Below, in pieces: positions 1 to 10,607 of a stretch of DNA of 64,000 bases. The stretch is taken from assembly GCA_019096065.1 (NCBI GenBank), contig JAGUCH010000005.1:4030001-4094000 (forward strand), read 5' to 3'. This DNA is from Paracyclopina nana. Taxonomy: Eukaryota; Arthropoda; Copepoda; Cyclopoida; Cyclopettidae. The position numbers and the translations under genes were made by a program. Every line of letters starts with the position of its first letter. The first letter of the stretch is position 1. The notes beneath the pieces are model-generated. The model did no database searches. It was given only the letters and a program-made list of their open reading frames with translations, and was not told the origin of the DNA.

Positions 1-158
1 CAAAAGAGGATTGATCTTTTATAGAAAACAAAACGAAAGCCTTGCTGGTATAGTGACCATTGCTTTTTTTGTACCATGTCTCTTCTGTTCTGCTTGCGTA
101 TGCAGTTGGCTACAACAGAAAGGCCGGATATGCTCTATTAGTCTTGTTCTACTTGCAG

Positions 159-3100
159 AAGAACTTCGGCTTCAGCGCAATGTAGACAACTACGCTCTAT
201 TGCGACGGTGCTCCTCAGCTTCTACAACGCCCTCGTCTTCTTCAAAGTCCTCATCAACCACTTCACCGTCCTCCAAGCTAAAGAACAAAGCCTCGGTCCA
301 AGGTCAGCAGTTAGACACTCAAGCCGACACTCATTTCATCGATCGCACCGAGTTCCTTATTACCAAGGCAAGTTTGCTTACATAGAACCTCATTGTAAAA
401 CCCAGCACAGGCTCCTGCTTCTTTCCTGGCACAAATAATGCTTCAGAAAGTTAGCTGAGAGCTGCTCAGAAATGTTGATGATGGTGTGGTGCTAAGCAAT
501 CATCATAAACTGTTGACTTAACAAAGATAATGCATAAGCAATGTTTAACATGGCTACCACTTCACCATCAGGCAAGCATAAAAAGACATGAAGAAGCATG
601 GCTTTTGCAGTACGACGATATGACGGGAAACTTGCTGAGGTTGCTATATTGCTCTCTCTCTCTCTCTCTTAGAAAGCTATGGAGGACCTGGACTTCAGCA
701 ATGATGAGATCAATGACATCTTTCGCATCATCTCTGCTGTCCTAAAGCTGGGCAACATAAACTTCATCCCAACCACCAACATGGATGGAACTGATGGATG
801 TGCCATCAGCAACGACTACGGTAAGCAAAGCAATATAGAGGGGGATTTTGAAAAGAAGAATTAGCTGATGCTCAGAATAATACTATATCTTAGTGACAGC
901 TAGCTAGCAAGACAGGGAGATCTGATGTAATGAGGTCTTGCAATTATGATTGACATTTTTTATTCAATCACAGAGGTGCATGATGTTTGTCATTGCCTGA
1001 GAACAAGCTATGATAAGCTTAGCCAGGTATTTCTTGTTCGAACCATCCATTTGCCAACACATCATCCAATGATGGCGGCCTCAACAACTAGCATCAACAG
1101 TAGTCACTGTAATGCTACCAGAAGCCCTGAGGCTTCTCTGTCTCCTTCTGCAGGTTAGATGAAAGCGAAAACTACCTTTCTCCGTCTCCGCTTGAACGGA
1201 CTATTTATTCTGTGTCCCAAAACGTTCGTTTAAAATGTGTATGTCAGTATGTAGTAGATGCGAATGAAAGGGTTTCACCACAGGACAATCTATTTGTTCA
1301 CCTAACTAATTGTATTCAAATTCCATTTGTTGATGTCGAATGAGCTCTCTACAATTAAAATTTGCTGTAGGCGTTTCATCTACTTTAAATAATTTGTGCA
1401 TTCCTTATCTCGATGGCAGCCACATTGATATGCTTACCAAAAGTGAATGTGCACATCATTGCTATTACAAACCCCCTTTCATAGCTGTTAATTTTTTCAA
1501 GAAAATGCTCTCTATCATGATTGCAAAGTCGTGCTAAAATCCCCCCTTGCTGTATAATCCAATCCAAGACGAGAAGCTGCGGTTTCCAAAATGCCATATA
1601 GATGTTTCTCTGTAGAACACAAAACCCCATAGACACTAGAATGATGCTTTTAACCTTCGCCTGTTTCTACAAGGTGCGCAGGATCTTTGTTTCTTAGGTA
1701 AAACCCAGAAGCAATGAGCTATTTTTAGTACAATTTGATCATTACAGACGTCTGATAGTTCATTTGATACCACACAAGTAGAGCTTATAAGAGCAGCACT
1801 TTCTTTTTCAGATCATCCTATGCTACAGTAACTATTAGATGTGCTTCAATTAATGAGTATTTAAATTGCTACATTTGCGTTCAAGAATGAAACGTGATTG
1901 GCATCTAGGACAAAGCACAATATGTTGATATCCCAACAAGTGACCCTACAAGAATTAGCATCATTTCATTGAGTGCATCAATTGATTTTTTCAGAATTGT
2001 ACGACGTTTGTGAAATTCTCAAGGGAGAATTTCCGTCGATGCAGTCAGGACTGACCTCCAGGTCTCTCGAGTCAGCCAGAGCTGACTATCTCGTCACTGA
2101 CTTGAGCGTTGGAGAGGCCATTGTTGCCAGGGATGCTTTGTGCCGAAGCCTGTATTCCAGGCTCTTCACCTGGCTGGCAACCAGGATCAACGATTCCATC
2201 AAGGTTTGAATAGTACTTTGATTAGGCGGCTTCCTAGAAATCGGATTAAATAGGCCGATAATTGATTGCAGATGGATGCACTACTATGTGTATCAGATCG
2301 ACTCAGCCCTGTTATGCGCACTTATCACACATATCGAACGCTTTTTAGAAATATTACACTTAGCATCTTCTTCTCGCATAAATACATAGGAAAAACATGC
2401 TATATATGCGAGAAGCTTTTTACATTATGGCTACAGCGAGCAGACTTCGATAAATTATTGACTGTGTCTCCAACTTCAGCCTAACCGTATTTCTTCCTTT
2501 TAGCTTAAGACACCTAGAAAGTGTAGATCTTTGGGTCTGCTTGATCTCTACGGCTTTGAGCCTCTCCAAGGCTACGGCGGGTTCGAGCAACTCGTGTTCA
2601 ACTTTGCGGCCGAAAAAGTGCAACGGGTCATCTGTGAGTGGACATTTGTTGCTGAGCAACAGGAGTACATCCACGAGGGAGTCGAGTGGACCAACTTGGA
2701 CCACGTTGACAACAGCCAGGTCGTGGGCATCCTTGAACGCGGGTCCTATGGGGTATTATCAATTTTGGAAGAGGTGTGCATGTCTTCAACCAACTTGGTC
2801 ATGGCTCAGCACTCTTCGGCTAATTCAGCCAGAGAGGACGGAGGGAGTGGCACGTCCACGCCCTCATTGGTGACAGTGTCGCCAGATGACGTATTTTTGG
2901 AGAGGTTATCCGAGAGATTTGGCAGTCATCCGTGCGTCGAAGTGAGGGCTCCAGCCAATGGAGGGTACTCGACAAGCACCACCGCCCCAGCGTCTTCAGG
3001 GGCCGAGTGCTCAACCCCAGAAAACTCGAAGAACGAGGAGGCCAACACTACTTCAAAGGCGAATAAGAAGCTACCTCCACATTGCTTTAGGTAGGTTCCT

Positions 3101-6009
3101 ATACACGTACTTGCATATATGTGAATGTACACAGATCACTTCATCTACTATTTACAGCATCAAACATTTCGGGGGCTCAGTCACTTACGATAGCCGAGAC
3201 TTTGTTTCACGCAACCGTGACGTTCTTGACCGCGAGCTATCGCAAGCCATGTACGAATGTGATCATTCCATCCTCAAGGTGCTTTTTCCTGAAGGTAATA
3301 TTTTCCTTCGTTAATACGAAGACGATCTTTCTCTCTCGCTCTTGAGTGCTAAGAGGCTAGCTGGGTGTGCTTTCTAATTTGCAGGCAATCCCAGACGATC
3401 AGCTCGTCGACGACCAGCCACAGCAGGAACCCAGTTCAAAATATCTCTCGGGGCACTCCTCAACAACTTGGGAGCCAAAATGCCCCATTACGTTCGCTGT
3501 ATCCGACCTAATGACTCGAAGCAGCCTAAAGTATTTGACATGCCCCTGGTGCAACACCAAATCACATACCAAGGGTAATACACCAGAAAAGAGATTTTTT
3601 TTCCCTTTTTCCCTTTATTTAAAATATGTTCCAATGCAGACTCGCAGAAATGTCGCAGCTTCGCAGGCAGGGCTACGTTTTTAGGATGGAATACGATGCT
3701 TTCTTGGCTCGCTACAAGATGCTGTCCGTTCATACTTGGCCGCATTGGACAGCCGGCGGATCTGTTGATGGGGTTACTTGCCTGTTGAGAGACCTGCCCA
3801 TCTCAGCCAATGAATATGCCTTTGGAAGGACAAAAATCTTCATTAGAACCAATAAGACGGTGAGTGTGCCATGCACAGACGACCTTGACCACGTGGGAAC
3901 TTTATAGCTAACATTGGCGTCCTTTCAGCTGGAAATTCTAGAAGAATTGAGAAGAGAGCGAATCGATGAGTTGGCAACTCTCATTCAGAAGATTTTTAGG
4001 GGCTACCGAAGTCGCCAGAGGTGGAACCGAGTTCGGCAGTCGACTATAGTAATTTCCCATTGTTGGAAACGCTGGAAGGATAAATCTAATGTCACTGAGC
4101 TCAAACTGAGACGGCAAGAGGAGTGGGCGACCATTGTCGTACAAAAGTATTTCAGGCTGTGGCAGGTAAGCGAAGATCAGAAGACGGTAGTCTTAACTAC
4201 TCTATAATGGCACATTATTATTTCAGAAACGTCGATTTCTTCTGAGACTAGCTCACAACTTGCCTTCAGAATCGCCTCTGTCCAAAGAGTGGCCAGCTGC
4301 ACCTAGGCACTTGAGGGAAACAAATGTTTTGCTAAAGAGACTCTACCACAAATGGAGGGTAAATTGCTATCTGTTTTGCCACACGAGAATGCCATGAGAA
4401 AGCAGTGTGTTTTTTTCCTGCAGTGTCAGCGCTATCGGCAACGGTTCGACCAAATTGCTCGAAATCGCATGAGGGAAAAGGTGACTGCGAGCATCATCTT
4501 TAAAAATAGGAAAGCATCTTATCCAAAAAGGTAGGCCAAGTCTCCAATTACCATATAATTCTCACTGCTGCGGTCAGTTGCTCGAGAAGAAAGGAGCCAG
4601 CTCTTCTGCCTTCCGTCAGAAAACAATTGCTTTCTCAGTAAGGGGGGTCTTATCTTACGAAATAGGTGGATCGCACTAAAAAAGCCTTCCTCCAGGAGAT
4701 AATCAAAAAGAGCAGGAGAGAGTAACAGTTTGCACGCGCGCGCGAGAGCCATTTAGATGCTTGAGCTTGGCCCTCCAAAAAAATAAACCCATAGACAAAC
4801 AGACAAAGAAAATGTGGGCATCTAATTGAGATGAAAGCAGACGTAGCAGCAATAGCACTCCTCGCTTGCTTTTGAATAAAAAGCAGCAACGCGCCATAAA
4901 AACGAGCATGGTTGCCAGCTAACCGACCACGACCACTTCTGTACTTATTGTGTACCGCAGCATTGGCATACCATTTCGAGGGGATTATGTTGGCTTGAGA
5001 CGCAATCCTGCTTGGAGGGATACTCTCAAGCGAAATCGCCTTCACAAAATGGACCAAAGAGTAGTCTTTACTGATATTGTCAATAAAATGAACAGATCCA
5101 GCGGAAAGGTAGAATGGCTTGAAGGAGGAAATTGTGTGACTAGAGTGCGGTGTGTGTGTGTTTTAGACTGCTAACATCCCTTACTCTTCTCCTCTCAACA
5201 GCATAAGCCATCCTTTTTTGGGCGACTATGTGCGACTGAGGCAGAATCCCCAATGGAAAAAGATTTGCATCGAAAACAATGACCAATATGTTGTGTTTGC
5301 CGACATCATTAACAAAATAACACGCACTGGTGGAAAGGTACTAACACTTTATACCTAACTTATGCCTATGATACTGCACGAAAATGCATATCTCTTCCGT
5401 GTATTTGACTGATCTCCCTCTATTTGCTGTTACAGTTTGTGCCAATCCTGTTTGTAATCTCCACCAGCTCGATGCTGATCATGGACCAGAGAACAATGCA
5501 AATCAAATATCGCATCCCGGCCGCAGAAATCTTCAAGTTGTCTTTGAGTCCCTATCACGATGACATAGCAGTCTTTCACGTTCGAGCAGTAAGTGTTTGA
5601 ATTTAATTAAAAAAACCCAATTCATGAGGATCTCGCTTTGTTGCAGTCAAGTCCAACACGAGAGCTCCGAAGCCAGCCAAATGTAGTACCTGGATGCCTT
5701 TCGTCTGAAGGAATCAAGAGGAAAGGAGATTTCGTTCTTCAAACAGGCCATGTGATTGAAATTGTTACCAAGCTGTTTTTGGTCGTGCAAAATGCTACTG
5801 GGAAGCCACCACACGTGAACCTTTCAACTGAATTTGATGCTAACTTTGGCGCCGGCTCAGTGACATTCAATTTCAAGCGAAGCAACCCGCCTCCATCGGC
5901 AATTACCTCTCTGACATCCACGGGAGGCCAAGACAGTAGCCACCATCACGGTCATTCAACTCATGTCAAGCTAGTGAAACGTGGCAACAAAATTGACATT
6001 TTCCTTTGA
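159..6009 (+). CDS. Class I unconventional myosin (Myo1b/Myo1a-like), 5' end outside the window
   Basis: Actin-based motor that links membranes to actin. Exons I can join in phase: 159-367, 673-820, 1995-2203, 2504-3090, 3158-3294, 3385-3574, 3640-3859, 3929-4165, 4227-4358, 4424-4530, 4961-5108 or 5202-5337, 5436-5588, 5647-6009. The motor part shows the switch II motif DLYGFE (exon 2504) and the KMPHYVRCIRPND region (exon 3385). A short IQ-type neck follows (LIQKIFRGYRSRQRW), then a basic TH1 membrane-binding tail ending at TGA 6007. The P-loop and switch I lie upstream of the window. Compared with vertebrate Myo1b, the motor carries Ser/Thr/Gly-rich insertions in exons 159-367 and 2504-3090. 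The tail resembles Myo1b more than Myo1c or Myo1d, as judged by eye. Exon 159-367 ends in a GC donor. An AATAAA lies at 6357. Confidence 0.9.
4961..5108 (+). other. Myosin tail exon, alternative copy A
   Basis: This 148-nt exon starts after AG with one base completing a codon and ends at a codon boundary before GT. It encodes SIGIPFRGDYVGLRRNPAW and ends in NKMNRSSGK, which is the start of the TH1 domain. The exon at 5202-5337 encodes a clearly homologous segment with the same entry and exit phases. Only one of the two can be used per transcript, because splicing A to B shifts frame and meets TGA at about 5280. Confidence 0.85.
5202..5337 (+). other. Myosin tail exon, alternative copy B
   Basis: This 136-nt exon is homologous to 4961-5108. 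It encodes SISHPFLGDYVRLRQNPQW and ends in NKITRTGGK. It enters in phase 2 and leaves in phase 0, like copy A, so it is interchangeable with A and not compatible with A in the same mRNA. The residues between the shared ends differ, so the two isoforms would have different TH1 surfaces. Confidence 0.85.
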
Positions 6010-6222
6010 AAAATCCAAGCACAAAAAACCATTCTTCAACCACCAGCTGGACCTGGCCTTTTTTTATGACTGTGATCAAAACGTAGACTAATAGTGAATT
6101 ACAATACATTACTTGGTGTACGCAATGGAACAATTCTATATAAGTTTGCATGACGACAACTCCTAATGTGCTAAGACTTTTACTATGCTCCATCTCTTCT
6201 ACTACTACTACTACTATATATA

Positions 6223-6228
6223 TTTATT
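6223..6228 (-). terminator. Probable poly(A) signal of the sphingomyelinase gene
   Basis: TTTATT on the plus strand reads AATAAA on the minus strand, about 165 nt beyond the sphingomyelinase stop codon. It lies inside the 3' UTR of the convergent myosin gene, next to a short (TAC)n run at about 6200-6216. Confidence 0.5.
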
Positions 6229-6356
6229 TAACGAATCAGAGTATGTACAATGGAAGAAACACCTGTGTACCGTTTTTCTGATTCTTGCTAAATTATATAT
6301 CATCATCATGAATTACGCAGAACGCATGTTCAAAATTAATGAAAAGAACATTCAAC

Positions 6357-6362
6357 AATAAA
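6357..6362 (+). terminator. Poly(A) signal of the myosin gene
   Basis: AATAAA lies about 350 nt downstream of the myosin stop codon on the same strand. It sits only about 30 bp from the stop codon of the convergent sphingomyelinase gene, so the myosin mRNA end probably reaches into that gene. Confidence 0.6.
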
Positions 6363-6393
6363 GCCTTTCAATTTTAAAGGAGCGGTCGAAATA

Positions 6394-8695
6394 TTACTTT
6401 TCGGGCCCCATCAATTCCTTACATTTGGTCTCATCAATATTAGACACGGTGATCATCGCACAAACGACAGTTCGCCTGTCGTGATCGCCATCGCCGTATG
6501 AGCCGTGATTGTAGTACCTAAAGATAAAAAAGAAATTCAATAACACAGTCTAACTAGAGTGTCGCGTGTCCAAGCAGTACTCGAAGTATTTGTTGTAGAA
6601 GGCATCATCAGTAGCCATCCGATGAACAACTTGATCGTAGTCCGAAGGGAACAAGGAGGCCATTTCCAGGTCCCTTCTTGCATCGTATAGTTTAAAGTAC
6701 TCAGGCCTTTGGTCAGCACCAAAGCTATTGGCTTTGTTTAGATCTGTGATGTACACTTCTTTGTCTAGGATTCTCTGCACATGATGAAAATATAAATTTT
6801 GTGAATATCCATTGTTGAATTAAAGCTCACGTAAGAAGCATCAGTAGAGCCTCCGTCAACTGTATAGATGGTATAGGCTGGATTCATACCGGTGTAAGTC
6901 GTTACGCTAGGCGTGACAAAAGCCAAATTGAGAGGCCTTGACTGTGTGGCTGAGTCATAAAATACAATGAACTGATCATTGTGAGTGTGGCCGAAAAATT
7001 GTGCTCTGATGGTATTTTCAAACCTACATGCATGAATCATTAGACAAACGAAATGGGCTATGAAACTTTCTCAAAATTGCCTTTCAACAATTTTAGCGTA
7101 GCTCCGACCCCATGCTCCTAAGCAATCACCGTTTCCGGGAGGAATGTGGCTCATAATGTGAACTTTTTCGTCATTCAACTCTGCATTCCACAAAGTTTCA
7201 GCTAGCCATGTGAGAACGCCTGAATTGTCTTTCCAGTCATAGTTGAGCCAACTATTCAAAAAAGTTCAATATTGTTGTTGGGTACGAAAATTCCTTATCA
7301 GAACATACAAGTTGTAGCTCAAGCATGCGTTTGGGTTGACGACAATCAGTCGAAGGCCAGGCTTAATCAACAAGGTATAGAAGCCTCGATTTCCAAACGA
7401 GGTGATAAACTGCTGGCGTTGATCTTCAGGTATCCACCCAGAATAATACTGAGCCAACTCAGGGTACAGCCAATTAATAGCAAACTCGGGCACGTCGAGT
7501 GATGTAGGAGGGTAACTTAAGTAAGAAAAATTGATTCGCAGGTCCCCCAAAGGACACATCGTTATGCAATTTAGTACCTATTACAAGGGAAAGACTCGTG
7601 ATTGCCGACACCGGGCAAAATCAGTTTATCAGGGAAAACTGAAGAAACCAAGTCGACCATCTTTTTGGCATGTGCCAAATTCCCTTGCCTAGACTGAAGC
7701 CAGACATCATGAGGCGGAAAATCGCCAGTTATCATTATGTAGTCAATTTCCTGAAACTCGAACATGATACTTGTACTGGTAATGAATTCATTTTTATGAT
7801 ACTCCTACATCTCCATGCACTTCATTGATGTGCATTAGCATGTCTTGAAATGTCCAGTAGGGCAAGTCACAAGTGAAAGTTCCCCAGAAGCCTGCTGCTT
7901 TGTCTGGGTCATCAGTCATAACTGTGCTGTTCATGCAGCACATGGGTTTTCCGCAGTCAGAATCAGTGCCAACTTTGTAAGACAAGTCTAGATGGACATC
8001 GCTCAGATGGAGAACCTTGTAGCTAGGAGAGCCTTCCTAGTAGCGTTAAATGTGTGATGTAAACGAAAAAAGGAGAAAGTTTTGGGCGTACTGGCGGTAA
8101 AACAGGCTCCTCTGGTACAGGTTTTCCAGATGGGATTTCAATCTGCCAATCGTTGACTTCCTCCCAATCTCCACACTTTCCTTGAAGCAGCAGAGCACAG
8201 AATTTTCCAGCTGTCAGACCATGGTTATCCATGATCCAAATGATTTCAGGCAAGTAGTTGTTGATGGCACCTTCGCACACGTCTCTGCCAAGTATAAGAC
8301 CGCAAGCTGGAAGTATCAACCCCACAATTTGCTCTGGTGTGAGTCCTAAAGTTTCATATTCGAAGATAATAGCGCCAACTCCACCGACACATGCAGAACA
8401 TTCAAGGTCAAAGAGAGCCTACAATCAATCTTGAATACGGCAGAAAGAAGAAAAAATATTCACTTACCTTTGGTGGCTTTTGTGTCATGATTTTCTTCTC
8501 CAGAAAGAATTTCTTAGCATAGTCGATTAATATATCGGCCCTTTCGGGAATGTAGTTGTTGATATCTTCGACGAAACCCTTCGTCTTATAATCTCGAATA
8601 TAGGCAGAAGCTTTTTGAAAGACATCGGCTTCAAAGGATTTTTGAGCGAATATGCAAGATGCACATAATGTAATTAGTATCAGAAGCCGATGCAT
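6394..8695 (-). CDS. Acid sphingomyelinase (sphingomyelin phosphodiesterase, SMPD1-like)
   Basis: Secreted or lysosomal phosphodiesterase that cleaves sphingomyelin to ceramide and phosphocholine. Nine exons (minus strand): 8695-8468, 8418-8092, 8036-7809, 7750-7578, 7515-7309, 7251-7081, 7023-6831, 6774-6581, 6517-6394, giving about 614 aa, close to the usual length. Residues 1-18 form a signal peptide. A saposin-B domain follows, with cysteine patterns such as CSACVGGVG and FCALLLQGKC. Then comes the metallophosphoesterase domain with metal ligands in SDVHLD, TGDFPPHD, GNHES, HIPPG and FFGHTHND, all intact. The last coding part is rich in Cys and acidic residues. The donor of exon 7251-7081 is GC, the only solution that keeps frame. 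The donor at 6581 (GA followed by GT) is my best choice there. The start is the first ATG before the signal peptide. Confidence 0.92.
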
Positions 8696-9145
8696 TCTTT
8701 CTTCGAGAAAAATTTAAACGCAAATGATCGCACGAGGTCAAACAATTCGTATTTATCTAAGAAAATTGTGAAGGTGTGGCATATTTTATCTAAATCAAAC
8801 GAACTATCGTAGTCGAAAATAGCTCAAAATAGGCTAACCTTACATAAATGGATAGAATAAGAATTGCTCCTCTTAGCAACTAGCTTTCCTTCAGCCATAC
8901 ACTTTTCTGGGTAATCTGTCGGGCGAGGAATAAGTAAGCATCGAGGTAAACCAAATGTATCACAGAGCCAAATTATGGGATAATAAGAAGCAATATAATC
9001 TTGGCTCGATTGGATTTGGCCACTGTGCCGTGTAGAAAAGACATGTCAAACAAAGCTATGTAATGCGAGATAAACGATACAAACAGTAGATGACGTCCGT
9101 ACGCGTAATACTCCGAAAACTTCAGACAACAAGGGACGTTTCAAA
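8696..9145. promoter_or_regulatory. Shared upstream region of two divergent genes
   Basis: About 450 bp separate the start codon of the sphingomyelinase gene (minus) from that of the VDE-like gene (plus). It must hold both promoters and 5' UTRs. I see no clear TATA box or repeat that I would defend. Confidence 0.4.
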
Positions 9146-10086
9146 ATGAACATCAAGGCGGTAACTTTGTCGATCTTGGGCTTTTTTGCCTCTACATGCA
9201 GTAGCCAGTTTCTGTGTATCACAACCCACTGTTTCTTTCAAATGGGAGAATGTGTTTTAGACTCTGATTGCTTCAAAGTCTTAAACTGCCTTCAAGTAAG
9301 CTATTAAGTAATTTCAACTAATAAATCAGTTCTTACATTCTTTGAAATGAAGGATTGCTCTGGAAAGCCAGATGAGGCTCAGTGCTCTTTCGCTTGTGGC
9401 ATGCTAGATGGAAATGCTCATTTCACTAACCTGCTCAAGTGCATGGTTGAAAATGACTGCATGCCTAAATATGATGACGATGGCAACTGCATTGCAACCG
9501 ATGACCAAGCTCTACAAAGCATTACTGATATTGCAGATGTCAAGGGTGATTGGTGGGTGCTTAAGGGCCTCAATTGTGGGCAAGATGATGTGTGGAGAGG
9601 TGGTTATGACTGGTATCCTTGCCAGCATGGCAGATTCGTCACTTTGGACAATAACGGGGACTGGATCAACAACACTACCTATTGCAACGGAAAAGACTCT
9701 ACTTGTACCTCTGACCTAATTGTGACGATCCCAAAGCTCAGCTTGATTTCTCCCGGTGTAGTGAGGCACGATTACCCCGAAGGAGAGGCCCCCATTGTTC
9801 CCCAGGTAAATGCCATTGCAAGCTAAAAGTGCACTAAAATGGTACCTTGAAATTGCAGATTGAAGATTGGAAGTTTGTGGCCTTGCCAGACCCAGACTGG
9901 GCCTTGGTAATTTGGTGTGGCAGCAATCCTGTTCTCAAGTACAACGGTGCCTTCGTTGTATCAAGATATCGCAGCTTGGAATTCCTTGAACCAGAAATCG
10001 AGAGTCAACTACGCAGCGCTGCCACAGATTTTGGCATCGATTTCGACAACATGTGCATCTCCGATAATACAAGCTGCAAAGAATAA
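9146..10086 (+). CDS. Secreted violaxanthin de-epoxidase (VDE) family protein
   Basis: Three exons (9146-9295, 9353-9805, 9859-10086) join in phase 0 to give 276 aa. Residues 1-20 look like a secretory signal peptide, not a plastid transit peptide. A Cys-rich segment follows (CITTHCFFQMGEC, DSDCFKVLNCLQDC), then GKPDEAQCSFACG and a lipocalin-like part with VKGDWWVLKGLNCG, YDWYPCQHGRF and the C-terminal EIESQLRSAATDFGIDFDN. From memory of plant VDE, these line up with NRPDETECQIKCG, GKWFITSGLN and the final helix. Plant VDE de-epoxidises violaxanthin, but no substrate can be claimed here: the Asp-containing GRNDAWDGYGG stretch of plant VDE appears as GSNPVLKYNGA. The Glu-rich C-terminal tail of plant VDE is absent. 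ATTAAA at about 10190 may be the poly(A) signal. Introns and neighbours are host-like. Confidence 0.8.
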
Positions 10087-10607
10087 ATGACAATTTCGTA
10101 CAACTGAAGTGACTGATCAAAGTTACCTTAATGCCATTATTTCTTCTAATAGGTGAATAACCATTGCCAACGTTATTTATTATTGCACCATTAAACGATT
10201 GTTTATTTTTCAATTTTCACCTAAACGTCCTAAACGCCAACTGAGATTTGGGAAGTAAGTCAATCTGAAAAGTAATAGCAATTCAAATAGATCTTATAAA
10301 AAGTTTTCTGGTATGGAGTGAGCATAAAAAGCAAAAATATATTTTTTAAGTTTTTCTGAATAATTTAAAGTTAAAGAAACAGTAAACATTTTCAAAAATG
10401 CTTTTTAAAAGAAATCCGCGAACCAATTATTTGCCTTAGAAATCGTCTACCAAGTTTGTTTAGATGTCTTAACTCGATTTTAACGAGAGTTCGAGAGGCG
10501 GCAATCTGCGCCATTTTACTTCACGACGTGGCCGCATTCGGGACTGCTGAAGCCGGGACAATTAATCGGAAAATCTTAAAACTGGACTTACTAACTTATT
10601 AATCATC
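10087..10607. other. Intergenic stretch between the VDE-like gene and the A1CF-like gene
   Basis: About 520 bp, AT-rich. It must hold the VDE-like 3' UTR and the promoter of the A1CF-like gene. I see no other gene or repeat. Confidence 0.5.

Noticed and set aside
1027..1158. Continuation of the frame after the candidate myosin exon (to a stop at 1158)
   Set aside because: The sequence after the GT at 1027 has no myosin similarity and reads as intron.
6543..6580. Longer version of the sphingomyelinase exon ending YCLDTRHSS
   Set aside because: No GT donor there keeps frame with the last exon; the donor at 6581 restores a family-like YFEYYNHG.
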